Counted from the stretch's first letter, positions 28,090 through 37,644 are shown. The stretch is DNA of 64,000 nucleotides from Pirellulales bacterium (GCA_022448265.1 JAKVCC010000003.1:1-64000), one strand, 5' to 3'. Made by a program: numbers and translations. The notes: generated by a model from the letters alone, not told the origin.

Positions 28090-29532
28090 TTATGCGATAA
28101 TGTCGTGGACCACGTTGCCGTGCACGTCGGTCAGCCGGAAGTCGCGGCCCTGATAGCGGAACGTCATTTTTTCATGGTCGATTCCCAACAAATGCAGCAT
28201 GGTAGCGTGCAGATCGTGCACATGAAAAATATTCTCGATGGCGTTGTACCCGAGTTCGTCGGTCGCGCCGTAACGAATGCCCGGTTTTACGCCACCACCA
28301 CAAAGAAACATCGAGAACCCACGAATGTGGTGGTCGCGTCCATCGCCTTGCGCCATCGGAGTGCGACCAAACTCGCCCGTAAAAATGACGAGCGTTTCAT
28401 CCAGCATGCCGCGCTGGTGGAGGTCTGTGATGAGTGCCGCTGTACCTTGATCGACGTGCTTGGCGGTTAAAGTGCTCCCAATTTCAATCTGGCCGTGGTG
28501 GTCCCAGCCACGGTGATATAGCTGAATAAAACGTACCCCACGTTCTGCCAGCCGGCGTGCCAACAGGCAGTTCGCGGCGTAGCTGCCGTCCGCGCCTTCG
28601 GTGCCATACATATCGAGCGTGGCGCGCGTTTCGCCCGATAGATCCATCAATTGTGGCACGCTCGTTTGCATCTTGAACGCCAATTCGTATTGTGCAATGC
28701 GCGTGGCAATTTCCGGATCATCCACGGTGGAATCGTGAAGTCGATTGAGCGCTGAGACCGTATCGATGACCTGTCGCTGCCCGTGCCGGGCGACACCAGG
28801 CGGATCGTTCAGGTAGAGCACAGGATCACCGGCCGATCTGAATTCGACGCCCTGGTGCCGACCCGGAAGAAATCCACTATGCCACTGCCGCGTTGCAATG
28901 GGCTGGTTTTGTCCCCCGCCGACCGAAGTCATCACCACAAACCCAGGCAGATCCTGCGATTCGCTGCCGAGTCCATAGGTCAACCACGAACCCATAGACG
29001 GCCGCCCAGAAATCTGTGTGCCCGTATTCATAAATGTATGGGCCGGGTCATGGTTGATTTGCTCCGTCCGGGACGAATTGACGATGCACAATTGGTCAGC
29101 CACGTTCGCGAGATAGGGAAACAGGGTGGAAATCCGCTGCCCCGAAGCGCCGCAGTCGCGAAATGCGTGCCGTGGCCCCATGCATTTGAGTTGCGCAACT
29201 CCCTGCAACTGGGCGATCGGCTGGCCGGCAGTGAAGGATTCAGGCATGCCTTGGCCATCCATTTCACGCAGTTTGGGCTTTTCGTCGAAGGTCTCCAGAT
29301 GCGACATGCCACCCGCCTGACACAAAAAAATGACCCGCTTTGCCCTGGGGGCAAAGTCCAGCGGACAAATCCGTCCGCGTTCGGGCGCCACCCGCGCCAG
29401 TATATTGCTCTGGTCGAGCAGCGTTCCCAGCGCCATCCCGCCAATACCGTTAGCTGCACGCCCCAGCCATGCGCGTCGCGTCAGCCGACGACTGATTTCG
29501 ATACGCCCAGGGTCCATGCGTTTCGTGTCCAT
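28090..29532 (-). CDS. DUF1501 protein with twin-arginine signal
   Basis: A 480-residue protein of the sulfatase/alkaline-phosphatase-like DUF1501 family. The N-terminus has a Tat signal (LTRRAWLGRAANGIGGMALG). Family landmarks follow: RVIFLCQAGGMSHLETFDEK, INHDPAHTFMNTGTQISGRP, LARRLAERGVRFIQLYHRG with WDHHG, and FTGEFGRTPMAQGDGRDHH. Function is unknown; in planctomycetes these genes nearly always pair with PSCyt1/DUF1549/DUF1553 genes, as here, and are presumed to act in the periplasm. I chose ATG 29532 (AAAGG upstream, 25 bases after the neighbour's stop). ATG 29580 would overlap that stop and add 16 residues. Confidence 0.92.
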   Translation of the reverse strand: MDTKRMDPGRIEISRRLTRRAWLGRAANGIGGMALGTLLDQSNILARVAPERGRICPLDFAPRAKRVIFLCQAGGMSHLETFDEKPKLREMDGQGMPESFTAGQPIAQLQGVAQLKCMGPRHAFRDCGASGQRISTLFPYLANVADQLCIVNSSRTEQINHDPAHTFMNTGTQISGRPSMGSWLTYGLGSESQDLPGFVVMTSVGGGQNQPIATRQWHSGFLPGRHQGVEFRSAGDPVLYLNDPPGVARHGQRQVIDTVSALNRLHDSTVDDPEIATRIAQYELAFKMQTSVPQLMDLSGETRATLDMYGTEGADGSYAANCLLARRLAERGVRFIQLYHRGWDHHGQIEIGSTLTAKHVDQGTAALITDLHQRGMLDETLVIFTGEFGRTPMAQGDGRDHHIRGFSMFLCGGGVKPGIRYGATDELGYNAIENIFHVHDLHATMLHLLGIDHEKMTFRYQGRDFRLTDVHGNVVHDIIA

Positions 29533-29557
29533 TGCCGTTGCCTTTGCCCCTAGAGGG

Positions 29558-32500
29558 CTAGTTCCTGGTGATCGTTTCATGCAAATTGAGAATGGTCCGC
29601 GCCACTGCTACCCAAGCTGCTTTCTCTGGACTCGATTCCCCTCGACTGGGCGACAAACCAACAGCCTGTGCTTTTTCCGCGTCTTTGGTACGCAAGGAGT
29701 AGTCGTGAAGCTGGCGATCAAATAACTCTAGCAGCAGTTCAATCTCTTCCAATCGCGGCGCGCGCTGCAGCGCCAACCGATACGCCAGCTCAATGCGGCC
29801 AGTTGGCGTATGTTCTACCCCGGCCATCATCCGACCTGCCAGGGCTCGCGCCGCTTCGACATAGGTTGGATCGTTCAACAGGGCCAGTGCGGCCAAGGGG
29901 GTATTACTACGAGGCCGTTCGACGGTACACTCTTCCCGCGAAGGCGCGTCAAACGCCGCCAATGACGGATGAAGAAACGTGCGGCACCAGTACGTGTACA
30001 ACCCGCGTCGATACTGATTGCCATCGGTGTCGTGCTCGTAGGTGCGCACCGGAAAATTGAGGTGTGCCCAGTAGCCGGCAGGTTGATACGGCTTGACACT
30101 GATGCCGCCGAGGTTTGGGTTGAGCAATCCGCTGATCGCCAAAGCATTGTCCCGCACCATCTCCGCATCGAGTCGAAAACGATTCTGCCTAGCGTAAAAG
30201 TCGTTCTCGGGATCGCGTTGCCGCACAATTGCCGCACCCAGCGACGACCTTTGATACGCAGCTGAAGTGACCAGGAGTTTCAGTAGCTTCTTGGTATCCC
30301 AACCGCTTTGGACAAACTGTGTTGCCAACCAATCAAGCAATTCAGGATGCAAAGGCACGTTCCCCTGAGCACCAAAATCGTCGGGCGGATGGACGAGGGC
30401 CCGGCCGAAAACAATTTTCCAAAGTCGGTTTACGTGTACCCGCGCCGTCAACGGGTTTTCCGCGTCAGCAAGCCAACGTGCTAGGTCAAGGCGAGTCGCC
30501 CGGCGACCTTCTACATCAAGTGCTCCAAAGATTGCCGGAATCGCTGGCTGCACCACCTCGCCCGTTTCATCCAACCAGTTGCCGCGCGGAAGAATTCGCA
30601 CCTCGCGCGGCGTTTCGAGGCGGCGACTGACGAGAATTGCCCGCTGCGGGCCCCCGATTTTTTTTTGCCGCTCGAGTAGCGCCGAAAGCTCCTTATGAGT
30701 GCTGGCAAGGGCTGGCGCAACGGTGCGAAAGTAGGCGGAGAGCTCCGCGTTCTGGGCGGAGGTCCGCTCCGCCGCGGATTTGGATAGTGTACGCGCCACC
30801 GACTGGACGAGTACCGTCTTATTCGCATCGAGGGGTCGCGGGGAGTCGGTTGCCCACAGGCGAAACCGTCCCGCTACGTGGGCGTCTCCATAGGTCTGCT
30901 TCATCACAACTTGAATTACCCGAGGTCCCGGGCGGTCTGGCAACGACGCCAATTCAAACACCGCATGATGTGCCTGATTCACCCTGGGCAGGATCGCCCA
31001 CCCGGAACCGATGTCACCGTCGATCGCGGCCTCTACGCTATAATGGGTTTGAGAAAACGTGGCGGTTGCGCCCTGCAATTGCGTTGGCTGGCCGTCCACA
31101 ACCACTTCAAATTCGTTGAGTACAAAGTTGCCGTTCGAGCTCCGTCCAGGGCCACCACCGGGTGACAGTGCGTCGGGCAGCACCTCAAGATAGAGGGCAG
31201 TAATTGACGACAAATCCGACTTGAACTGGATCGTGTACTGGTCGCGCTTGGGCGATTCACCCTCGGCAAGATGAATCGAATTGTCGTCCTCGGCAACCAA
31301 CCGGAACCCCGCCTGGCTTGCCTGCGATACAGGCTTGAGCAAAGTCCAGTCATCAAGTGTTTTCTCAGGGTTCTTCTCCCAGGCGAGTTGTGCTGCAGCC
31401 AACTCGGGTGTCTGAGTTGCTAGCACTTGCTGCAACTCCGCAATCCGATTGTCCATCCAGGATTGCTCCGGGTGGTGCCGAACTTGCCGCATCATTGTTG
31501 ACTGTTGCGCGCCAACGGCTACTTCCTCGATATCAGAAAAAAATGCTCCCCATGAGTAAAAATCTCGCATCGTGAGCGGGTCAAATTTGTGATCGTGGCA
31601 CTGTGCGCAGCCCATGGTGAGGCCAAGAAAGATTGCCGAACTGTTACGCACGCGGTCGGCCTGATAAATGGCCCGATACTCCTTCGGCTGCGCTCCGCCT
31701 TCTTGGGTCGTCATGTTTAGCCGATTGAACCCCGATGCAATCTGCTGTTCGAATCCGGAGTCCGGCAGCAAGTCGCCGGCCAGTTGCTCGAGCACAAACT
31801 GGTCGTAGGGAAGGTTGTCATTAAACGCCTTGATTACCCAATCGCGGTACGACGAGTGGGGACGAAACTGGTCGCCGTGCAGGCCATTCGAATCTGCGTA
31901 GCGCACCACGTCTAACCAGTACATCGCCATGCGCTCACCATAATGGGGTGAGCCCAAAAACCGGTCCGCCAGATTGCTGTAGGCACCCGCCGATGGGTCG
32001 GCGACGAACTGCTCCACCTGATCCGGCGTTGGCGGCAAGCCCACCAGGTCAAATGATAGGCGGCGTATTAGCGTGCGCGGATCAGCGGCCGGAGAGGGCG
32101 CGTAGCCCTCCTCTCGCAGCCGGGCAAGAAGAAAGCGATCGATTGGGTTGCGGACATCAGCCCCCTCCACCTGCGGCGGCTCGCCATGGCCCGGCAGCCG
32201 TAAAGACCAGTGCCGATCGAACTGGGCTCCTTCCTCGATCCAGGCCCGCACCAGGGCAATCTGCTTTGCGTCAAGTCGAGGCCGCTGCGATTCGACAGGC
32301 GGCATCTGATCTTCGGGGTCGCTCGTAATAATCCGGCGAAAAAATTCACTCGCTTCGGCATCACCCGGAATGATAGCCGACTGAACTGCCGTCTCGCGCA
32401 CGTCCAAACGCAACTCGCCCTCGCGCGCCGCATCGTCCGGACCATGGCACTTGAAGCAGCGGTCCGACAAGATTGGCCGGATTTCGCGAGAGAAGTCAAC

Positions 32501-32620
32501 CGCGGAAACCGGCGCACAGGCAGCACTCAAGTAAGCCGGCGCAATGACCAACACGCCCAACGACGTGCGATAGAGTTGCCTCACCCCAAAAAATCCCGAG
32601 AACAACTTGTTGCATGACAT
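29558..32620 (-). CDS. PSCyt1/DUF1549/DUF1553 planctomycete cytochrome-type protein
   Basis: About 1020 residues. A signal sequence (YRTSLGVLVIAPAYLSAACA) precedes the PSCyt1 domain with a single haem-binding motif C55-F-K-C58-H59 in ILSDRCFKCHGPD. DUF1549 follows (PIDRFLLARLREEGYAPSP, RRLSFDLVGLPPTPDQVEQF, HYGERMAMYWLDVVRYADSN). A discoidin-like beta-sandwich insert covers roughly residues 460-620, and DUF1553 ends the protein (PLTARVHVNRLWKIVFGRAL, HPELLDWLATQF, LNDPTYVEAARALAGRMM). It is presumably a periplasmic c-type cytochrome acting with the DUF1501 partner; the substrate is unknown. ATG 32620 has GGTGG upstream; a TTG at 32650 is the alternative. Confidence 0.93.
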   Translation of the reverse strand: MSCNKLFSGFFGVRQLYRTSLGVLVIAPAYLSAACAPVSAVDFSREIRPILSDRCFKCHGPDDAAREGELRLDVRETAVQSAIIPGDAEASEFFRRIITSDPEDQMPPVESQRPRLDAKQIALVRAWIEEGAQFDRHWSLRLPGHGEPPQVEGADVRNPIDRFLLARLREEGYAPSPAADPRTLIRRLSFDLVGLPPTPDQVEQFVADPSAGAYSNLADRFLGSPHYGERMAMYWLDVVRYADSNGLHGDQFRPHSSYRDWVIKAFNDNLPYDQFVLEQLAGDLLPDSGFEQQIASGFNRLNMTTQEGGAQPKEYRAIYQADRVRNSSAIFLGLTMGCAQCHDHKFDPLTMRDFYSWGAFFSDIEEVAVGAQQSTMMRQVRHHPEQSWMDNRIAELQQVLATQTPELAAAQLAWEKNPEKTLDDWTLLKPVSQASQAGFRLVAEDDNSIHLAEGESPKRDQYTIQFKSDLSSITALYLEVLPDALSPGGGPGRSSNGNFVLNEFEVVVDGQPTQLQGATATFSQTHYSVEAAIDGDIGSGWAILPRVNQAHHAVFELASLPDRPGPRVIQVVMKQTYGDAHVAGRFRLWATDSPRPLDANKTVLVQSVARTLSKSAAERTSAQNAELSAYFRTVAPALASTHKELSALLERQKKIGGPQRAILVSRRLETPREVRILPRGNWLDETGEVVQPAIPAIFGALDVEGRRATRLDLARWLADAENPLTARVHVNRLWKIVFGRALVHPPDDFGAQGNVPLHPELLDWLATQFVQSGWDTKKLLKLLVTSAAYQRSSLGAAIVRQRDPENDFYARQNRFRLDAEMVRDNALAISGLLNPNLGGISVKPYQPAGYWAHLNFPVRTYEHDTDGNQYRRGLYTYWCRTFLHPSLAAFDAPSREECTVERPRSNTPLAALALLNDPTYVEAARALAGRMMAGVEHTPTGRIELAYRLALQRAPRLEEIELLLELFDRQLHDYSLRTKDAEKAQAVGLSPSRGESSPEKAAWVAVARTILNLHETITRN

Positions 32621-33134
32621 TCCTAGAACCACCGGTACATTTCGAAGCAACGTCTCGTCAGAACCCTAGAATCCTCGATTGCCACCGATTATAGCACCGA
32701 TTCGAGCAAAATACTGGACAATCAACCAATTGAAAAATTGAACACCACAAATACACAGGATCACGGAGGCACACAGAATGTCTACAAAACAGACCGAAAA
32801 ACCGAAGGGTTTCGCAGGGCACTCTCCTGGCCAAACTCCACCAGCTCGAAAATTGGCATTCACTCCTCAGACGGCCCCGAGTAGCGCCTGATCGAGCAAG
32901 TGATACTTGCGCCCCAATAGTTGCGTACCGGCAATCAAATTTCAGGCAAAGCCGTCTTTACAGAAGTGCCAAAAATCCGGCCTGGCGCGGAAATATCGAT
33001 CTGGAATGGGACAAATCGCCGGCAATCTCCGAGGCGGATTGCCGATACTCTGTCCGTGTTTTTGCGCATGGGCTATCCTAGAATACGGGAAAGGGAAATG
33101 GTTCCCGCCTTTGGCTTTAGGGGCGACGACGCAT
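32621..33134. other. Intergenic region between divergent genes
   Basis: About 510 bases. A stretch near 32745-32785 (CACCACAAATACACAGGATC and onward) resembles the CAC/ACAGAGG-rich dispersed sequences common in intergenic DNA of many planctomycetes and cyanobacteria. The reading frame of the downstream gene extends leftward here but without any signal or family features. No RNA or promoter was assigned. Confidence 0.4.
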
Positions 33135-33845
33135 ATGCCATTAAGAACCGATATCAATCCAGCTTATCTCATTCGACTCGGCGTCGTCGGATTGCTTTGC
33201 ACGGGCATGTGCCTGTACTGCGTTTACGATGGGACGATAACCTATCCAAATCAACAGCTGCATTTTGACCAGTATGAAGAGTTTGCAAAGGGAAATGCGG
33301 ATCTGGATGAATTGGATCGCGAAACGAAATGGAATGAAGTGGCTGTAACCACTCATGGTTGGTTGGTAAAACACTTCAAAGATAAGAAGGGGCACCTCCA
33401 GCGGAGGACCACCTATCACATCCGACAGCAGTTCGCGATGGCCACACTAACAGGGCTGCTCGGATTTATCTTTCTCTTAAAGCTAATAGGCCATTGGCGA
33501 TGCTGGATCGAAGCCACTGAAGACGAGTTGAGCAGTAGTGAGGGCCGGAAAATTGCGTTTGATCAAATTGGAGCACTCGACAAAAAACTTTGGCGGAACA
33601 AAGGCATTGCCAAAGTTCTCTACGAGCAGGATGGCCGTAAAAAAAAGATCGTGCTGGATGACTGCAACTACGTGCGCAACACCACTCACGCCATTCTCCG
33701 GCATCTCGAGGGGAATATTGACCACGCTAAAATCATTAATGGCAAACCCGAGCCGCCTTCGGCACCAAAAGCGTCTCTGGCCAGTGACGCCGCGGACAAC
33801 CAAGAGACCACATCTGCGCAAGCTACCGGCGAAACGACATCTTGA
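33135..33845 (+). CDS. Two-helix membrane protein of unknown function
   Basis: 236 residues from ATG 33135. A transmembrane helix near the N-terminus (LIRLGVVGLLCTGMCLYCVYD), a soluble segment of about 70 residues (QYEEFAKGNADLDELDRETK), a second helix (MATLTGLLGFIFLLKLIGHW), then a C-terminal cytoplasmic-like domain with EDELSSSEGRKIAFDQIGAL and KKKIVLDDCNYVRNTTHAIL, and a low-complexity tail. I do not recognise a function. It lies 85 bases upstream of the pseudokinase on the same strand. The frame could begin earlier, but this start places the first helix properly. Confidence 0.72.
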   Translation: MPLRTDINPAYLIRLGVVGLLCTGMCLYCVYDGTITYPNQQLHFDQYEEFAKGNADLDELDRETKWNEVAVTTHGWLVKHFKDKKGHLQRRTTYHIRQQFAMATLTGLLGFIFLLKLIGHWRCWIEATEDELSSSEGRKIAFDQIGALDKKLWRNKGIAKVLYEQDGRKKKIVLDDCNYVRNTTHAILRHLEGNIDHAKIINGKPEPPSAPKASLASDAADNQETTSAQATGETTS

Positions 33846-33930
33846 TTCCGCTCTGCTTAGTGAGTCCGCGTGCCGAACGGGCAAGGCTCGAATTGCCATG
33901 TTTTCGCCCGACTGATTAGAATGGACGATT

Positions 33931-35544
33931 ATGCTGCTCTCGCGTATCGGCCCCTTCGCTCTCGAAGAGCCCCTGGACGGCTCTGCTGAAAGCAACGTCT
34001 TGCGCGGAGTGCACGTCGAACGAAAAATAACTATGGCGATCAAGCTATTGCCGCGCAGTGTCGTTCGGCAGGCCATGGGCAGAGGCAACTTTGCAAGTGA
34101 TGTCAAACGCCTCCAAAAACTCATACACCCGGGCATTGCCAGGGTGTTTGGTGGGGCGGTCGAGCAAGGGCAGCCCTACCTGGCACTCGAGATGGTGGGT
34201 GGCGAATCTTTGCGTGACCAACTCGACCGGCGCGGCCGCCTACCCTGGGAAATGGCTGTCGACATCGTAGATGCGGTATGTCTTGCCCTCGATCACGCGC
34301 ATCGCGAAGGCTTCGTGCATCAACGACTCACGCCAACACGCATCCTGTTGCCGGAAAGCGGCGGTGTCAAACTAGTAGGGTTTGATTGCGTTTGGGCCGA
34401 CCGGGACGAAGTCCTTGGCTTGCGTTCGGAGATGCAAGTAGCCCACTATCTGGCGCCCGAACAGTTTCGCGGAAAACAATCGGCGTCCGTGCCACAATGC
34501 GATCTATTCAGCCTGGGCGTGTTGCTATTTGAATGTCTGTCGGGCGAACTGCCGTGGCCAGCTGATTCAGCGAGCGAATTAGTGCAGGCGCGACGCACCG
34601 CGGCTGCGCCGCGAGTTTCGACAAAAGTTTTCGACTTCCCCGTATGGCTCGACGCATTGGTGTCGCATCTGCTTGCGGTAAAACGATCAGACCGATTCGC
34701 GTCGGCGGACGAGGCGCATCGGGCGATTGTCAACGCCAAGCGCAAGGCCGACTCGGGAACTGGCGCGGCACAGCACGCATGGTCGGGAAAAAAGGGGGCA
34801 CTTGGAGCCGGTCAGGACCGAGGAGAACTACGACGCCTCCGTCGGCAGCGCACGGAACTTGGAGGCGACGTGCCCTTCTACGAGCGAGCCTGGTTTTTGG
34901 CATCTTGTTTGGCGGGCGTCGTGGGTGTGGGAATCTGGTCCTTGTGGCCACTTAGCGAGGAAGCTCTCTTCGCGAAGGCCAAGCCATTGATGGCATCAGA
35001 AAGTGCGGTCGATTGGAAACGGGCAATTGACCAATACCTGGTTCCTCTTCGTGAACGATTCCCCGAATCGCAATACGCGGAAGAAATTCAAGCATTTGAA
35101 GATCGCTATGCCATGCAACGCGCCGAAGCACGGATTGAAAAGCACCAGAAGGGCGGGGTCAAAGCACGAAGTGAGGCGGAAAGACGTTTTGCGGAAGCCT
35201 GGAAATACGAGCAGTTCGGCGACCGCTATACCGCATGGGAAAAATATGAAGCCATGATCAACGTATTCGGCGATACCGAAGACCCCGAAGATCGTGCCCT
35301 TGTAAATCTGGCGCGCCTAAAAATACGGCAGATCAAGGCGGGCGACGATCGCGAGGACGGCCTGGCATCATTTTTCCGTAGTAAAATCGATCATGCCAAT
35401 GACCTGGCAGAGGAAGGCGACTCCCTCAAAGCACGAGACTTGCTGGATAGTCTGGTGACTCTTTACGCCAGCAACCAGGAAGTACGTTCCCTTGTCGACG
35501 AAGTCCGCGACTTAATCCGCCAGCTGGATGACGACGACAAATAA
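33931..35544 (+). CDS. Membrane-anchored Ser/Thr kinase-like protein, predicted pseudokinase
   Basis: A 537-residue protein: an N-terminal protein-kinase fold (about 1-270), a transmembrane helix at 321-340 and a charged helical C-terminal region. The VAIK lysine is kept (Lys38, MAIKLL), as are APE (175-177) and the DLFSLG aspartate. The catalytic loop reads VHQRLTPTR instead of HRDLKPxN (Asp to Arg132, Lys to Thr134, Asn to Arg137), DFG reads GFD (150-152), and the glycine loop is absent. Known of kinases: those residues are needed for catalysis and magnesium binding. Inferred: a catalytically dead signalling scaffold in the cytoplasmic membrane. Start ATG 33931. Confidence 0.88.
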   Translation: MLLSRIGPFALEEPLDGSAESNVLRGVHVERKITMAIKLLPRSVVRQAMGRGNFASDVKRLQKLIHPGIARVFGGAVEQGQPYLALEMVGGESLRDQLDRRGRLPWEMAVDIVDAVCLALDHAHREGFVHQRLTPTRILLPESGGVKLVGFDCVWADRDEVLGLRSEMQVAHYLAPEQFRGKQSASVPQCDLFSLGVLLFECLSGELPWPADSASELVQARRTAAAPRVSTKVFDFPVWLDALVSHLLAVKRSDRFASADEAHRAIVNAKRKADSGTGAAQHAWSGKKGALGAGQDRGELRRLRRQRTELGGDVPFYERAWFLASCLAGVVGVGIWSLWPLSEEALFAKAKPLMASESAVDWKRAIDQYLVPLRERFPESQYAEEIQAFEDRYAMQRAEARIEKHQKGGVKARSEAERRFAEAWKYEQFGDRYTAWEKYEAMINVFGDTEDPEDRALVNLARLKIRQIKAGDDREDGLASFFRSKIDHANDLAEEGDSLKARDLLDSLVTLYASNQEVRSLVDEVRDLIRQLDDDDK

Positions 35545-36089
35545 TCGCCCGGCAGCCAACTGGAAGATCGCACTGACGTTTTTTCCTTCTGGAATCTAGC
35601 TCTAGAGGCCCACCTGCATGGCAAGCCACGGGCGCTCAATACTGCGTACCGCCTAGTCAGCATCTCGCGCCACGCCCAGCGCCAATGGCCACCCTTAAGG
35701 GAATGAGGAAATTTGCTCCTGCGCATCCAATGATCGATCACTCCAATTGTCTTTTGCACCCGGTGGTAGCGAGTTGCAGCGATGGCACGAAGTCATTGGA
35801 ATCACAGGGGCCAATGGGAGCGAGTCTCGTGCATCGAGGAGGCGAATTGCGCAGTCACGCTGCACCGGTGAGCGAGCAAGGTGCACACTTGTAGCACAAT
35901 AGGGGGCAGAAATGAGGGCGAAATACGGAGTCCCAATCCTTTCAGCCCGCAAACTCGCCGTGTCGATGATTCGACAGCCTCTGAAAACAAGCTGTCGCAC
36001 CGTTGTGGAGCCATTGTGTGGGGGCTATAATCCCTGTTTAACTATTTTGCCTGTTCGGCCTCAAACAACTGCTGCCTGGACTTCCGCCC
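35545..36089. other. Intergenic region with a likely promoter at its right end
   Basis: 545 bases. Open frames on either strand are short and resemble nothing known. A good sigma-70-type promoter (36003-36031) lies 58 bases before the first gene of the FabZ-ACP-FabZ-KS cluster. Confidence 0.5.
36003..36031 (+). promoter_or_regulatory. Putative sigma-70 promoter of the acyl-synthesis cluster
   Basis: TTGTGG at 36003-36008 and a perfect TATAAT at 36026-36031 with a 17-base spacer. Transcription would begin around 36038, about 50 bases before the first start codon. Confidence 0.6.
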
Positions 36090-36566
36090 ATGCGATTTTG
36101 GCTTCTGGATAGGATTTGCTCCTACGAGCCCAACAAAGAACTTACGGCAGTCAAAAATGTCTCGCTGGCAGAGGATTATCTAGGGGACCACTTTCCTGGG
36201 TTTCCTGTGCTGCCCGGGGTGTTCATGCTGGAAGCGGCTACCCAGGCTGGTGCCTGGCTGGTGCGACTCAGCGAAGACTACGCGCATAGTGTCGTCGTAC
36301 TCCACGAGGCGCGTGCCGTGAAGTATGCAGATTTTGTTACAGCCGGACGCACACTCACCATGCGAGTTGAGCAAACTAAGATCGACGAGCGGTTCGTCAA
36401 CCTAAAGTTTCAGGGAGATGTCGAAGGCCGTGTCTCCGTGACCGGTCGATTGGTACTGGAACGATACAATCTTGCCGATTCCGACCCGACACAACAAGGC
36501 CTCGACGATCGAATGATCGCGCGGCTGCGCGATAGCGAATCATTATTGACTCGCGGAGTGGGGTAG
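36090..36566 (+). CDS. FabZ-like 3-hydroxyacyl-ACP dehydratase, copy 1
   Basis: A 158-residue hot-dog fold protein. The FabZ catalytic pair is present: His34 in DHFPGFPVLPGVFMLEAATQ and Glu48 in the same helix-capping motif. Strands with HEARAVKYADFVTAGRTL follow. Dehydration of a 3-hydroxyacyl-ACP to a trans-2-enoyl-ACP is expected. The C-terminal tail (about 25 residues) is longer than in E. coli FabZ. It opens a four-gene run with an ACP, a second FabZ-like protein and a ketosynthase, behind a good promoter. Its His and Glu lie at exactly the same residue numbers as in the second copy. Confidence 0.88.
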   Translation: MRFWLLDRICSYEPNKELTAVKNVSLAEDYLGDHFPGFPVLPGVFMLEAATQAGAWLVRLSEDYAHSVVVLHEARAVKYADFVTAGRTLTMRVEQTKIDERFVNLKFQGDVEGRVSVTGRLVLERYNLADSDPTQQGLDDRMIARLRDSESLLTRGVG

Positions 36567-36664
36567 CGGCAGCCTAACGAAACAGCAGCGAGATCCGTAA
36601 GCTGGCGGAGCCGCCACGACGGAACGGCTGATACCTATTGACATGTAGTGGAGGTTCACAAGCG

Positions 36665-37051
36665 ATGCCATCCAAAGAAGAAATCTTTGATAAGGTGCGT
36701 GAAGCACTCGTAGATGCCCTTGGAGTCGATGACGACGAAGTTATACCTACTGCCACACTCCAAGGTGATCTTGACGCTGAGTCGATCGACTTCCTTGACA
36801 TTGTATTCCGCTTAGAGAAAGCGTTTGACATCAAGATTGAGCGCGGCGAGCTATTTCCCGAAGATATCTTGACAGATGCCGCATTTGTCCAAGACGGCAA
36901 AGTCAATGAGGCTGGAATCGCGAAACTCCGCGAGCGGATGCCGTTTGCCGACCTGACTAATTTCGAAGCCGAGCCAGTCATACAAAATTTGGGCCAACAG
37001 CTTACTGTGAAGGACATGTGTAACTTCGTAGCGCATAAATTGGCTGCCTAG
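36665..37051 (+). CDS. Acyl carrier protein, atypical long form
   Basis: 128 residues from ATG 36665, with GGAGG ten bases upstream. The phosphopantetheine site is Ser40 in GDLDAESIDFLDIVFRLEKA; the usual DSL triplet is ESI here. Helix I is KEEIFDKVREALVDALGV. After helix II there is an insertion (about residues 55-100, with DILTDAAFVQDGKVNEAG) before the terminal TVKDMCNFVAHKLA helix, making it about 50 residues longer than housekeeping ACPs. Inferred: a dedicated carrier for the two dehydratases and the ketosynthase around it. Confidence 0.88.
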   Translation: MPSKEEIFDKVREALVDALGVDDDEVIPTATLQGDLDAESIDFLDIVFRLEKAFDIKIERGELFPEDILTDAAFVQDGKVNEAGIAKLRERMPFADLTNFEAEPVIQNLGQQLTVKDMCNFVAHKLAA

Positions 37052-37110
37052 TAATGGCTACTAGCCGGTAACTAGTAGCTGGCAAATTTTTTCAGGGAAG
37101 CCCCTCCATC

Positions 37111-37644
37111 ATGCGTTGGTTCTGGATAGATCGTTTTACGGAATTTGTGTGTGGGTCGCACGCAGTAGCGACCAAAGGCGTTTCGTTGTCTGAAGGCCAC
37201 TTGCACGACCACTTTGTTGGGTATCCGATCATGCCCAACTCGCTGATCACCGAGGGCATGGCTCAGGCGGGCGGACTGCTGGTTAGCGAGCAATACGGAT
37301 TTGGTGAGCTCGTGGTGCTAGGCAAACTGGCGAAAGCCAAATTTTACTCCTGCGTACGCCCGGGTGATACCTTGACCTACCGCGTAAAAATTGACTCGGT
37401 ACGTGACTCCGGTGCCGCGGTCACCGCCACGGCACATGTGGGCGATCGGCTCCATGCCGAGACGCTTCTGTTTTACGCGCGACTGGGCGAGGATAGCGAA
37501 GAGTTGATGGGGGCGCGGCTGTTCCGGCCAAGCGATCTCCAACATTGGCTTTCCCTGGTCCAAGTGTTTGAAGTTGGAATCCATGCCGACGGCACTCGAA
37601 TGCAGGAGCATGAATATCCGCTTTCGGAAGGCTTGGGCACTTGA
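37111..37644 (+). CDS. FabZ-like 3-hydroxyacyl-ACP dehydratase, copy 2
   Basis: 177 residues. Hot-dog fold with His34 and Glu48 in LHDHFVGYPIMPNSLITEGM. The normal Pro-Gly of HFPG and MPGV reads HFVG and MPNS, so the active-site tunnel may differ from copy 1. KAKFYSCVRPGDTLTYRV follows. The C-terminal roughly 45 residues (from about residue 130) are extra and lack FabZ similarity. The gene lies 59 bases after the ACP and 78 before the ketosynthase. It may act as a second dehydratase or form a heterodimer with copy 1, as some paired hot-dog proteins do; this is inference. Confidence 0.83.
   Translation: MRWFWIDRFTEFVCGSHAVATKGVSLSEGHLHDHFVGYPIMPNSLITEGMAQAGGLLVSEQYGFGELVVLGKLAKAKFYSCVRPGDTLTYRVKIDSVRDSGAAVTATAHVGDRLHAETLLFYARLGEDSEELMGARLFRPSDLQHWLSLVQVFEVGIHADGTRMQEHEYPLSEGLGT

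Noticed and set aside
28783-29553. A 256-codon plus-strand open frame opposite the DUF1501 gene
   Set aside because: DUF1501 motifs are continuous on the minus strand. The opposite translation is basic and lacks structure.
32907-33134. N-terminal extension of the small membrane protein
   Set aside because: The frame is open, but the added 76 residues contain no signal or domain, and the ATG at 33135 places the first membrane helix at the expected distance.
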